This document shows, piece after piece, positions 17,556 through 25,782 of a stretch of 27,010 nucleotides of DNA; positions within the stretch are counted from its first letter, which is position 1; each line of letters begins with the position of its first letter. A program made the position numbers and the translations under genes. The notes beneath the pieces were generated by a model. That model was not told the DNA's origin. It did no database searches and saw only the letters and a program-made list of their open reading frames with translations. Origin of the DNA: Hungateiclostridiaceae bacterium UBA1305 (GTDB taxonomy: Bacteria > Bacillota > Clostridia > Acetivibrionales > DTU013); the NCBI GenBank assembly GCA_002307275.1, contig DBTX01000047.1, forward strand, positions 1 to 27,010. The letters are read 5' to 3'.

Positions 17556-19981
17556 AAGCTATTAAAGGTGCAAGAGCAACTGTTAAAAGTATCTGCAGAA
17601 AAGATGACTCTTTGATTCTTACGACGGAAAACGGCAAATTAAAATTTGAGCCATATAGTGATTCGGTAGTCAGGATTGCATATACTCTTTCGGATAACTT
17701 CCGCTGTACTGACGGCCCTGGAACCACACCAGTCAAAAGCGGCTGTGAATGGCAGTTTACCCAGGACGATGCCATAATTTCACTGACAACCAATCGGATG
17801 AAACTTGTTGTCGACAAGCAAACCAGTGCCATATCATACTATGACAGAAATGGGCGACTTCTTGTGAAGGAGCCCTCTACCGGCGGCAAAACACTGGAAA
17901 GGTTTGATTCCTATAAGTCAGCCTTTGATGCGGAAAGTATTACGGAGAAGATCGTCACACCGGATGGTATCAAGAAAGTTGTCCGGGGTGCAAAAAAAGA
18001 ATTCTGCAAATCCCTGTATCATACGCGTCTTGAACTGCAATGGACTGATGGTGAGGCACTTTACGGCCTGGGCCAGCAGGAGGAGGGCAGCCTGAATCTG
18101 CGGGGAACCCGCCAATATATCCATCAGGCCAATTTAAAAGTGGCAATGCCTGTTCTTGTTTCCACCAAGGGTTACGGCATCCTGTTCAACACTTATTCTC
18201 CCCTTATCTTCAACGATGATGAATATGGTTCCTATATTTATAATGTAGCGGCCAATGAGCTCAACTTCTATTTCATATACGGTGAAAGCCTTGACGGAGT
18301 TGTAGGCGGTTACCGTACCATATCCGGACAGGCAGTTATGCCGCCCAAATGGGTATTCGGATACATGCAGTCGCTGGAACGTTATGAGGACCAGCAGGAA
18401 ATTATTGATACCGTCATGGAGTATCGCCGGCGTAATATCCCGCTGGACTCGATTGTACTTGATTGGAATTCATGGGAGGAAGGAATGTGGGGTCAAAAAA
18501 CATTTGACCCGAGCCGCTTTCCCGATGTCGGAAAAATGACGGATACCCTGCATGAAACCGGTGTTCGGTTCATGGTTTCCATCTGGTCGAATATGAACGA
18601 AAAGACGGCAAATTATATAGAGATGAAAGAAAACAACCTTTTGTTCCCAAAATCGAATATATACGATGCATTCAAAGAGGAAGCGCGTGCATTATACTGG
18701 AAGCAGGTCAATGAAGGTTTGTTTTCAAAGGGCGTCGACGCCTGGTGGTGCGACGCCAGCGAGCCCTTCACCCCTGAATGGAATACCCCGGTTAAGCCGG
18801 AACCCGATAAAAGCCTTACTCAATTCCATGAGACAGCCAGTAACTATATTAGCGAAGAGAATACCAATGCGTTTTCACTGATGCATTCCAGGGCGATTTA
18901 TGAAGGACAGAGAAGCGTCACTGACCGCAAGCGTGTCGTAAATCTGACCCGAAGCAGCTATACCGGTCAGCAGAGGTATGGAACCATTGCCTGGTCGGGA
19001 GATATCAGTGCAAAATGGAACACATTGAAAAAACAGATTCCGGCGGGTTTGAACTTCTGTGCAGCAGGGATGCCCTACTGGACCCTGGATATCGGTGCCT
19101 TCTTTGTCAAGCGGGGAAACTTCTGGTTCTGGGATGGAGAGTATGAAGACGGCTGCGAGGATATGGGCTACCGTGAATTGTACACCAGATGGTTCCAGTA
19201 TGGGGCATTCCTGCCCGTTTTCCGCTCGCATGGGACGGATACCCGCCGTGAAGTATGGCAATTCGGAGAAAAGGGCGAAATGTTTTATGATTCACTGGTC
19301 AAGTTTACCGAACTGCGGTACAGATTGCTGCCTTATATCTATTCCATGGCAGGAATGGTTACGTTGAAGGATTATACGATGCTGCGCCTTCTGGCTTTCG
19401 ACTTTGCAGATGACAACAGGGTGTTTGACATAAAAGATCAATTTATGTTTGGTAATGCGATTATGGTTTGTCCGGTAACCCAGCCCATGTATTATGCCCA
19501 TAACTCCGTACCGCTTGAAAATATGAACAAAACCAGGGATGTATATTTACCGGCCGGCACAGTATGGTACGATTTCGGGACCGGTATGAAACAGGAAGGC
19601 GGCCGGGTCATCACTGCCAATGCGGCAATAGATACCATGCCACTCTATGTGAAAGCAGGATCCATTGTTCCAATGGCTGAGGCCGTGCAGCACAGCGGCG
19701 AAAGCTCAAACAGCGAATTAAGACTCCTTGTCTATCCCGGAGCAGACGGTGCATTTACCATTTATCAGGATGAAAATGATAACTATAACTATGAAAAGGG
19801 TGAATACGCCCTGATTGATTTGAGTTGGCATGACGGTTCTTCCACTCTGATTATCGGGAAAAGGAAAGGGACTTATGCAGGTATGCCTGAAGTAATCAAC
19901 TTCACAGTGGAGATCATCGGCAGGGAGCCTTACAAGGTGACTTACGCAGGAGAAGAGATTTCGAAAGGTCTTCAAACCTGA
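17549..19981 (+). CDS. GH31 alpha-xylosidase or alpha-glucosidase
   Basis: 810 residues, cytoplasmic. N-terminal galactose-mutarotase-like beta domain (about 1-250), (beta/alpha)8 barrel, then C-terminal beta domains. Barrel motifs: SIVLDWNSW near 301-309, GVDAWWCDASEP with nucleophile Asp402, WSGDISAKW with acid/base Asp485, and FRSHGTDTRREVW in the +1/-1 region. The WWCDASEP and FRSHGT wording resembles characterised alpha-xylosidases more than YicI-like or eukaryotic alpha-glucosidases, but this is judged by eye. GCGGAGG precedes the ATG, which overlaps the GH42 stop. As the last gene of the operon, it would remove alpha-1,6-xylose once galactose is gone. No terminator is evident directly after it. 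Confidence 0.92.
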   Translation: MLKAIKGARATVKSICRKDDSLILTTENGKLKFEPYSDSVVRIAYTLSDNFRCTDGPGTTPVKSGCEWQFTQDDAIISLTTNRMKLVVDKQTSAISYYDRNGRLLVKEPSTGGKTLERFDSYKSAFDAESITEKIVTPDGIKKVVRGAKKEFCKSLYHTRLELQWTDGEALYGLGQQEEGSLNLRGTRQYIHQANLKVAMPVLVSTKGYGILFNTYSPLIFNDDEYGSYIYNVAANELNFYFIYGESLDGVVGGYRTISGQAVMPPKWVFGYMQSLERYEDQQEIIDTVMEYRRRNIPLDSIVLDWNSWEEGMWGQKTFDPSRFPDVGKMTDTLHETGVRFMVSIWSNMNEKTANYIEMKENNLLFPKSNIYDAFKEEARALYWKQVNEGLFSKGVDAWWCDASEPFTPEWNTPVKPEPDKSLTQFHETASNYISEENTNAFSLMHSRAIYEGQRSVTDRKRVVNLTRSSYTGQQRYGTIAWSGDISAKWNTLKKQIPAGLNFCAAGMPYWTLDIGAFFVKRGNFWFWDGEYEDGCEDMGYRELYTRWFQYGAFLPVFRSHGTDTRREVWQFGEKGEMFYDSLVKFTELRYRLLPYIYSMAGMVTLKDYTMLRLLAFDFADDNRVFDIKDQFMFGNAIMVCPVTQPMYYAHNSVPLENMNKTRDVYLPAGTVWYDFGTGMKQEGGRVITANAAIDTMPLYVKAGSIVPMAEAVQHSGESSNSELRLLVYPGADGAFTIYQDENDNYNYEKGEYALIDLSWHDGSSTLIIGKRKGTYAGMPEVINFTVEIIGREPYKVTYAGEEISKGLQT

Positions 19982-20104
19982 TATCGATGTTAATGAGATT
20001 GATAAGTTGTAAATCAGTACTAACTGTCTATTTTACACTCAACACATTGTTCCACGCTATAAAGAATTCATCTTTGGAAGCATATCTGGCGGTTCTTTCA
20101 ATGA

Positions 20105-20272
20105 AAACGGCTTTCAACACGAAAGATATGTAAATTGGAACTTCATGAAAACGACATGGATGACTTGAAACTTCCTGCCAGTCTTCATGATATTGGCAAA
20201 GTGGCAATTCAGGATGCCGTTCTGACAAAGCCCGACAAGCTTACCGGGGAGGAATGTTGTGAATTCCTATGA
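20105..20272 (+). pseudogene. HD-GYP phosphodiesterase fragment
   Basis: In the frame from 20105 to a stop at 20270-20272 the translation contains LHDIGKVAIQDAVLTKP followed by DKLTGEE. This is the core HD motif and flank of HD-GYP cyclic-di-GMP phosphodiesterases (compare the general form LLHDIGKIGIPDxILxKPGKLTxEE). An upstream piece KLELHENDMDDLKL fits the preceding helix. There is a TGA at 20102-20104, no start, and no GYP segment after it, so only about 50 codons survive. The rest of the 385-bp space 19982-20366 holds no convincing gene, although another frame at about 20050-20104 may contain more of the same relic. Confidence 0.7.
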
Positions 20273-20366
20273 TGTAATGACAAATATCAGGCTTTATTAT
20301 GGCGTTTCATTTAATCCTCCGCAAATAACATTGATGTTTTTCATGCCACCATTCGGACAAGGTTTC

Positions 20367-21497
20367 TCACACCACCATCCGAGCAAGTTTTTTTCTATAC
20401 ACATAAACTGCCGCTATCATTGCCAAAATCATGTATCCGATCATAATCAGCCAGCCTTCTTTAAGGCCCAATATACCCCCGACGGAGGGGTCCATGGCAA
20501 AGACTTCGCCGCGAATCTGACTTAAGCCATAGGTGTTGGGAACAGCCAGCGCAATCGCTTTCAAAATTCCTGTGGCATATTTTATTGAAGCAGTTGCGCC
20601 GGAAAGGAACCACAATATGACTGTTGTTGCCATTGTGAATACCGCCGCTCCACTGAAACTGTTAACAAGCAGGGCGACAATCTCGGCAAAGAACACATAG
20701 GTTATCCCCAAAACCAGTAATGGCGCAATCATACCGGGGATAAATACCGCAAGATTAATTCCAGTGAGCAGCCATATGAACAACGCATTTATAGAGGCAG
20801 TTACAGTTCCCGCAAAAAGCGCCATAACAACCCTTGCGAACAGGGACGGCCATATACTGTTTGGCGATAATCTGTATTCATACAGCGTATCATAGGTTTT
20901 TTCCTTATAAAACAAGTACAGCATATTGAACATGGCTCCAAGCAGGAAGGCAAGAAGAAAAACCGCCACGGCAATGATGTTGAACCAATGCAACTGAGTT
21001 TCAACATTGAGTACTTCCTCGACATCAACCTGCAAATCCGGGTCGGTTACACGGTAAAAATCCAGTATTCCTTCGGTAAGGTACAGGCGAAGATTTTTCG
21101 CCATATCAGTATTATAATTGTTGAAATGGTATTTGATACTTGTATTTCTTCCGTTTTGCAGGTCGTCGCTGAACTCTTGACCAACAACTACTACCCCGTT
21201 TACTTTTCCCTGTTTGTATAGCTCAAACGCAGCATCATAGTCCGCTTTGACTTCTTCAAAGTAAGGATTTTTGCCCAGAGGTGAAATCTGGCTGAATATG
21301 GACGTTTCAAGCACTGTGCCGCAGGTCCCGCTGTCCTCATTGACAAAAGCCAGCTTTAGCGCTGTGAAATTGCCGAATGTAAAGGCAAAGACAATGAGAA
21401 TGATCGTGGGGGCGATGATCCCCGCCACGATAGACTTCGGGTCGGCTTTAAACATTAAAAATAACTTTTTCAATTCCGCTGTAAATACTCTCATCAT
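20367..21497 (-). CDS. ABC-2 type transporter permease
   Basis: 376 residues. One N-terminal membrane helix, a large extracytoplasmic domain (about residues 50-170), then five C-terminal helices: the layout of ABC-2 exporters such as the YhgE/LnrM-N group. It pairs with the next gene (4-bp ATGA overlap) and the ATPase upstream of that. Last gene of the TetR operon on this strand. The substrate is probably a hydrophobic or antimicrobial compound, judged from the TetR control; not shown by the sequence. Confidence 0.9.
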   Translation of the reverse strand: MMRVFTAELKKLFLMFKADPKSIVAGIIAPTIILIVFAFTFGNFTALKLAFVNEDSGTCGTVLETSIFSQISPLGKNPYFEEVKADYDAAFELYKQGKVNGVVVVGQEFSDDLQNGRNTSIKYHFNNYNTDMAKNLRLYLTEGILDFYRVTDPDLQVDVEEVLNVETQLHWFNIIAVAVFLLAFLLGAMFNMLYLFYKEKTYDTLYEYRLSPNSIWPSLFARVVMALFAGTVTASINALFIWLLTGINLAVFIPGMIAPLLVLGITYVFFAEIVALLVNSFSGAAVFTMATTVILWFLSGATASIKYATGILKAIALAVPNTYGLSQIRGEVFAMDPSVGGILGLKEGWLIMIGYMILAMIAAVYVYRKKLARMVV

Positions 21498-22573
21498 CTG
21501 ACCTCCTCACTGCGTATCCATCTTGTATAAATAACAATAATCAGGGAAAATGCCGCAATAAATGCAAGGCTTAAAAAAGTAAATCCGGCGACCAGATTGG
21601 TATTACCATTGAAATAACACCATCTGACAACTTCTATTGCGTAAGTTGCGGGGTTTATGCATCCCAAAATATTAGCAATATCTCCAAAATAGGAAAGCGG
21701 ACCGAAACCGCCGCCGCCAACCCAAAGGGTCAATGCGGTAACAAGGGATATCAAAAAGGCTGTCAGTGTTGATTTGATATAAATACCGACACACATACCC
21801 ACACAGACAAATATACTGTAAACCAATAGTAAAGAAGCTATAAAGGTAAACGCATGAACAGGCAAGGCTTTTGAAAGCAGGAAAAAGATTATGAGAAATA
21901 TCAAGCCGGAAACGAAGCATTTAATGACATTGGCAAGCATTTTGCCCGTTACCGTAATTCCGGCAGGATAGGGCGAAAGTTTAAGCAATTTCGTCGTTTT
22001 ATTCTCCCATTCGCTTGTAATGGACAACATTCCGAATAAAAGGCCGGACAGTACCAATCCAAACACAAAAACACTCGTTCCGAATCCCGTATCCCATGGG
22101 ATATCCTGTTCATACACAGTCGTTTCAGCAATGCTGACATTGCCGCCGCTTCTCAGAGATTCAACATAGCTGACCAGCGCGCCGTCAAGGCGGTTTCTGA
22201 AATTTTTTGTCATATTTTCATTGACATCGTTGAGATAGTGGATAATTTTCCCGGTAATTACGCCATCCTTCATGGAAGGCTCTTGTTCTATTACAATTAA
22301 ATTGCTTTCAGCATTGGTAGGCGGCACATCCTCCGCAGCGGGCTGTAATTCCATATATGGCGTTCCATCCGGGGCTTTGCAGCTTTCCATGGCTTTAAGA
22401 AAATCACTGAGCTGCGTGTCCGGATATACCTGAACCGGAAGTGTAATCCCGCCTGACAGCATCAACGAGAAAGCAAGCAGAAACAGGAGCGGGGAAAGAA
22501 TCGTCACCAAGTTAAAAGAGATATCCTCTTTTACACATTTCAGTTCTTTTGCAATAATTCGTAATATGCGCAT
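21494..22573 (-). CDS. ABC-2 type transporter permease
   Basis: 359 residues, with the same architecture as its neighbour: helix at about 20-45, an extracytoplasmic domain to about residue 165, then five or six helices ending with the basic RWIRSEEVR. The segment SEWENKTTKLLKLSPYPAG before the helical bundle is the typical ABC-2 coupling region. GGGGG-rich ribosome site just upstream. Eleven bases separate it from the ATPase gene and it overlaps the second permease gene by 4 bp, so the three make one heterodimeric-permease exporter. Confidence 0.91.
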   Translation of the reverse strand: MRILRIIAKELKCVKEDISFNLVTILSPLLFLLAFSLMLSGGITLPVQVYPDTQLSDFLKAMESCKAPDGTPYMELQPAAEDVPPTNAESNLIVIEQEPSMKDGVITGKIIHYLNDVNENMTKNFRNRLDGALVSYVESLRSGGNVSIAETTVYEQDIPWDTGFGTSVFVFGLVLSGLLFGMLSITSEWENKTTKLLKLSPYPAGITVTGKMLANVIKCFVSGLIFLIIFFLLSKALPVHAFTFIASLLLVYSIFVCVGMCVGIYIKSTLTAFLISLVTALTLWVGGGGFGPLSYFGDIANILGCINPATYAIEVVRWCYFNGNTNLVAGFTFLSLAFIAAFSLIIVIYTRWIRSEEVR

Positions 22574-22584
22574 CTTTCCCCCTC

Positions 22585-23535
22585 CTAATCTCTCAAACTT
22601 TTGCCTGTATGGGTTAAGAAAACATCATCAAGCGTCGGCTTGTGAAGAGATACGCTTTCAAACTCAATAACATTTTTCAGCTTATCCAATACCTCTGCCA
22701 AATCCTGTTCACCCCTTGGAGCATTAACAATGATGGCTTTGCCATCATCATAAGAAAAATCACCGATTTTTTCCCTGATCAAATCTTCCTGTAAAGTGTC
22801 TTTCAGCTTAGGGATTAATTGTATTGTGCCTGCACCAAGGTCCGATTTTAGTTTTTCAGGGGAACCCTCGCAAACCATCTTCCCATGATCGAGAATGATA
22901 ACCTCGTCGCAGAGAGCATCTGCTTCGCCCATGATGTTTGTAGTTACAAAGATTGTTTTATTGCTGTCTTTCAACCTGCGTGTATACTCCCATATTTTAT
23001 GGGTGCTTTGAACATCTACACCCAGTGTCGGTTCATCCAGAAGCAGTATTTTGGGATCGTTGAGCAATGCTCTGCCAATTCCAAGCCGCCTGCTCATTCC
23101 ACCTGAAAAATTTTTCACCGGTTCATCGGCGCGTTCTGTTAAATCCACAAGAGCAAGAATTTCATCAATCCTTTTATTAATATTTTTCAGGTTGGGAAGA
23201 TATAGGGAAGCATGAAACGAGAGGTTTTCTCTTGCGGAAAGCTCAGGGTAGAGAGCGGTGTCCTGAGGAAGCAATCCGATACGCTTTCTTGCCTCCTTGT
23301 AGTCCTTTACAGGGTCAAGGCCGTCTATGCGGATTGTTCCGCTATCCGGCCTGTACAGACCTGTTATTAAATTGAGCAGGGTTGTCTTTCCTGCCCCGTT
23401 CGGCCCGATAAGACCATAAATATTGCCCTGTTCGCCTCTAATGGATAAATTGTCCGTTCTTTTTACTTTGCCGAGGGTTTTATTGACATTGGTAAGTAAT
23501 ACAACGGGGGGTTGTTCTTTATTTTCCATATTCAT
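22585..23535 (-). CDS. ABC exporter ATPase with Asn in the H-loop
   Basis: 316 residues from the ATG at 23535, chosen because AAAGGGA lies properly in front; a second ATG at 23529 is possible. Walker A GPNGAGKTT, Q-loop LLPQD, signature FSGGMSRRLG, Walker B ILLLDEPTLGVD are all intact. The H-loop reads VTTNIMGEA where the family has TTHYMEEA, so Asn (codon 22936-22938) replaces the switch His. A C-terminal domain of about 80 residues follows, as in drug and antibiotic exporters of the DrrA/LnrL type. The start lies inside the end of the TetR gene (17-bp overlap), so translation is coupled to the regulator. Confidence 0.93.
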   Translation of the reverse strand: MNMENKEQPPVVLLTNVNKTLGKVKRTDNLSIRGEQGNIYGLIGPNGAGKTTLLNLITGLYRPDSGTIRIDGLDPVKDYKEARKRIGLLPQDTALYPELSARENLSFHASLYLPNLKNINKRIDEILALVDLTERADEPVKNFSGGMSRRLGIGRALLNDPKILLLDEPTLGVDVQSTHKIWEYTRRLKDSNKTIFVTTNIMGEADALCDEVIILDHGKMVCEGSPEKLKSDLGAGTIQLIPKLKDTLQEDLIREKIGDFSYDDGKAIIVNAPRGEQDLAEVLDKLKNVIEFESVSLHKPTLDDVFLTHTGKSLRD

Positions 23536-24136
23536 GACATTCCCTTTCAACAACATATTTATTCTGCAGAGTACCTTGCAGGAGGACATCTACAATAACT
23601 TTGTTAACCGCATCGGATGTCACATGATGCGTTAAAAAGAAAGCAGGGTTATACATTCCTCTGACAAGTGTCAAAATCAGTGCCGATAAAAGCGCGGGAT
23701 CGATATCAGTACGGATCGTACCGCTATTCTGCTCTTTTGCCAGCAATGTTGTAATTAAGCTTTCTTTTTCTTTTCTTGCAATGTCAATCCTCTCCCATAG
23801 CTCCGGAAGACTGCTCTCTAAATCTCGCAAAAACTCCATGTCCATTTTTGTGTAAATATTTGAAATGATTTCAATGCCCTGCCTTAGCTTTTCCGGTAAA
23901 GGCAATTCAGACTGAAGCAATTCGGACATCGCAAACTCCGCATTTCCAAGAAGCCGTTCAATCAACCTGCTTGCTACAACGTATTTACTGTCAAAGGTTT
24001 TATACAAGGTTGTCTTGCTTATGTTTGTGTCTTTGGCAACATCGTTCAGGTTCAGATTCTTATATCCATAGCGAAAGAGGAGTTTTTCCGAAGCATCCAA
24101 AATGATCTTTTCCAATACTTCCTTTTCATAGGCCAT
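23519..24136 (-). CDS. TetR-family transcriptional regulator
   Basis: 205 residues from the ATG at 24136. The N-terminal helix-turn-helix is classic TetR: SEKLLFRYGYKNLNLNDVAKD, then ISKTTLYKTFDSKYVVASRL. The C-terminal ligand domain is all helical and lacks recognisable family detail. Upstream in-frame ATGs exist (24187, 24154, 24151), but the ATG at 24187 overlaps the -10 box of the promoter described below and cannot be in the mRNA; GATGGGA lies ahead of 24136. It probably represses its own operon, which includes the ATPase and two permeases, and is released by the exported compound. Confidence 0.92.
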   Translation of the reverse strand: MAYEKEVLEKIILDASEKLLFRYGYKNLNLNDVAKDTNISKTTLYKTFDSKYVVASRLIERLLGNAEFAMSELLQSELPLPEKLRQGIEIISNIYTKMDMEFLRDLESSLPELWERIDIARKEKESLITTLLAKEQNSGTIRTDIDPALLSALILTLVRGMYNPAFFLTHHVTSDAVNKVIVDVLLQGTLQNKYVVERECHEYGK

Positions 24137-24185
24137 ATTATCACATCCCATCATATAAATTGAACCAATTGGACTGTATGAGTTC

Positions 24186-24214
24186 ATTTTATTCGGATTT
24201 TTCTTCTATGTCAA
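24186..24214 (-). promoter_or_regulatory. Sigma-A-type promoter for the TetR-ABC operon
   Basis: On the minus strand, TTGACA (24214-24209), a 17-base spacer, then TAAAAT (24191-24186): a near-consensus vegetative promoter. Transcription should start near 24180. An 8-bp palindrome CCAATTGG at 24165-24172 lies just downstream and could belong to the TetR operator. Confidence 0.75.
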
Positions 24215-24354
24215 GTGATTATGCAAAAAGGCAGCGAAAATATATTTTGTACAATAGCTTATAAAAAGGAATAGATACATTATGCAGAAAGAAACAAGTG
24301 TAAAAACAAAGTTCTATGTAAAACATAATAGAATGAATATTAATCACTTGACAT
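24208..24354. repeat. 14-bp inverted repeat around the TetR promoter
   Basis: ATGTCAAGTGATTA (24208-24221) and its exact complement TAATCACTTGACAT (24341-24354) are 119 bp apart. The first arm contains the -35 box of the TetR promoter. The second arm carries TTGACA on the plus strand but no good -10 follows at 17 bp. The DNA between is AT-rich with no gene that I can support. Confidence 0.7.
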
Positions 24355-24417
24355 TATTCACGGATTTGTTAGGAGCATCTGCCTTTTGTAATCTGGACTT
24401 TACAATATAGAATTATT

Positions 24418-24457
24418 AAAGCCCGTTGCAGTAATAGTGCAGTTAGCGGGCTTTTTT
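24418..24457. terminator. Factor-independent terminator
   Basis: AAAGCCCGTT pairs with AGCGGGCTTT around a 20-base loop, with a T6 run on the plus strand and TTTAATAATT on the minus strand. It may work both ways. It lies 50 bases past the 3' end of the tRNA fragment on the minus strand and is probably that gene's original terminator. Confidence 0.7.
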
Positions 24458-24506
24458 ACGCACAAAAATAGCGGGTTACAATCTCTTGAAATCCGCTTTC
24501 TTGTAA

Positions 24507-24567
24507 TGGCCGGAGTGGCGGGATTTGAACCCACGGCCTCTGGTCCCGAACCAGGCATGCTACCGAT
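24507..24567 (-). tRNA. tRNA-Pro(CGG), 3' fragment only
   Basis: On the minus strand the sequence reads D-loop GGTAGCATG, anticodon arm CCTGG-TTCGGGA-CCAGA (anticodon CGG, proline), T-arm GTGGG-TTCAAAT-CCCGC, acceptor 3' strand CACTCCG, G and an encoded CCA. The 5' acceptor strand (expected CGGAGTG) and the first half of the D-arm are absent: the sequence departs from tRNA at about 24567. The anticodon stem also seems to lack one G (27-43 mismatch). The fragment is therefore unlikely to make a working tRNA. Such 3' ends are typical attachment-site remnants of tRNA-targeting integrases. Confidence 0.7.
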
Positions 24568-24575
24568 CGTACCGG

Positions 24576-24589
24576 TTTAGGTACCTAAA
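24576..24589. repeat. Perfect 14-bp palindrome TTTAGGTACCTAAA
   Basis: It lies between the tRNA fragment and the broken end of the sugar ATPase pseudogene; the pseudogene's terminal TAG is inside it. ATCGGT occurs on both sides in direct orientation (minus strand, near 24597-24592 and 24567-24562). It marks the rearrangement point and may be a scar. Confidence 0.6.
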
Positions 24590-25710
24590 GACCGATATTG
24601 AAAATTGCCTGAAGCGCCAGAATGATATTCTCGCGGACGGATAGGCAGCTGATGCAGCCGTCGGCCTTTCTGTCGTCGGGAAGATATCCCATACCCACCT
24701 TTATCGCATTGATAGGCGCTTTGATTCTCAATTCCCTACCCTTGAACGCAAGCTTTCCAGTCTGGCTGCGGTCCGCACCGTAGATGCAGCGCACCATTTC
24801 CGACCGCCCAGAGCCGCCGAGTAACCCGGTAATTCCAACGACTTCGCCTTCGTGTATGGTAAAGTCGAATGGTTTTATCTTGCCAATATGTGACAAGCCT
24901 TCAGTTTTAACGACAACCTTTTCACAAATTTCAGATTTGCCTTCCGGTTTGATCGCCGCAAGGTCGTCGAAATCCTTCCCCAGCATTGCCGCAACAAGTT
25001 TGATCCTGGGAAGCTCCGACGTTTTGTATTCGCTAACGAACGCACCATTTCGCATGACGGTAATGCGATCGGCAATGGCGTAGACCTGATCCAGATAATG
25101 TGTGACGAAAATGATCGCAACGCCATTTTCCTTCAACCGGCGCATCAGGGCAAACAGATTTTCTACCTCTTTATCATCCAGAGAGGAAGTCGGCTCGTCA
25201 AGAATGAGAACCTTCGCATCTATATCCACCGCTCGTGCAATCGCAACCATTTGCTGAATCGCCAGCGAATAATCTCCAAGCATTTTCATAATATCGATAT
25301 CAACCCGATGCCCGCTCATGATTTTTCATGACATCCGGTTCATTGCTTTCCAGTCGATGAATCCGAGCTTTGTTTTAGGTTTGCGGCCAATGAACAGGTT
25401 TTCGGCAACAGATAGATCCGGGCAGAGATTCACTTCCTGATAAACTGTAGCTATACCCTTTTTCTGGGCTTCCTGCGTAGAGTGAATAGAGAGATTCCCT
25501 TCTGTTCCCTCCATGCGGATTTCGCCGCCGTCGTATTCATATATCCCTGTCAGGCACTTGATTAAGGTGGATTTGCCTGCGCCGTTCTCGCCCATCAATG
25601 CGTGAATTTCTCCTTTCCTTAGTGCTAATTGTGCGTGATTAAGTGCTCTTACGCCGGGAAACGATTTATCGATTTCTTTAATGTCAATATGATTTTTTCC
25701 GCAATACCAT
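24585..25710 (-). pseudogene. Sugar ABC importer ATPase (RbsA/MglA/YtfR type), broken
   Basis: Two in-frame pieces of one tandem-ATPase gene. The first (to a TGA at 25328-25326) has KEIDKSFPGVRAL, Walker A GENGAGKST and YQEVNLCPDLSVAENLF. The second has LGDYSLAIQQMVAIARA, Walker B VLILDEPTSSLD, H-loop FVTHYLDQV, and the start of the second ATPase (GITGLLGGSGRSE, YLPDDRK, LSVRENIILALQA). There are three lesions. The well-placed ATG at 25710 (GGAGG before it) is out of frame by one base, most simply an extra A in the A6 run at 25693-25698. An in-frame TGA interrupts after MNRMS. Homology ends at about 24605, losing roughly the last 130 residues. Intact relatives energise import of ribose-, galactose- or galactofuranose-type sugars. 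Confidence 0.88.
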
Positions 25711-25782
25711 TTCCTCCTTAAAAAGGTGAAACTTGGGAAAGCCTCCCCTTGCGTGATCCGCCGCAGTTTAACGATCTTTTCC

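Noticed and set aside
20259..20525. An 88-codon plus-strand frame
   Set aside because: It is the reverse of the ABC-2 permease 3' end plus spacer, with no domain or conserved motif.
24137..24187. Longer TetR N-terminus from the ATG at 24187
   Set aside because: That ATG overlaps the -10 box of a near-consensus promoter, so it would lie upstream of the mRNA start; the extra residues do not resemble TetR proteins.
24341..24376. Plus-strand promoter from TTGACA at 24349
   Set aside because: The position 17 bases downstream reads AGGAGC, not a -10 box, and no gene follows before the terminator at 24418-24457.
25326..25328. TGA in the sugar ATPase as a selenocysteine codon
   Set aside because: The family has no selenocysteine or conserved Cys there, the gene also has a frameshift and a 3' truncation, and I see no SECIS-like hairpin.
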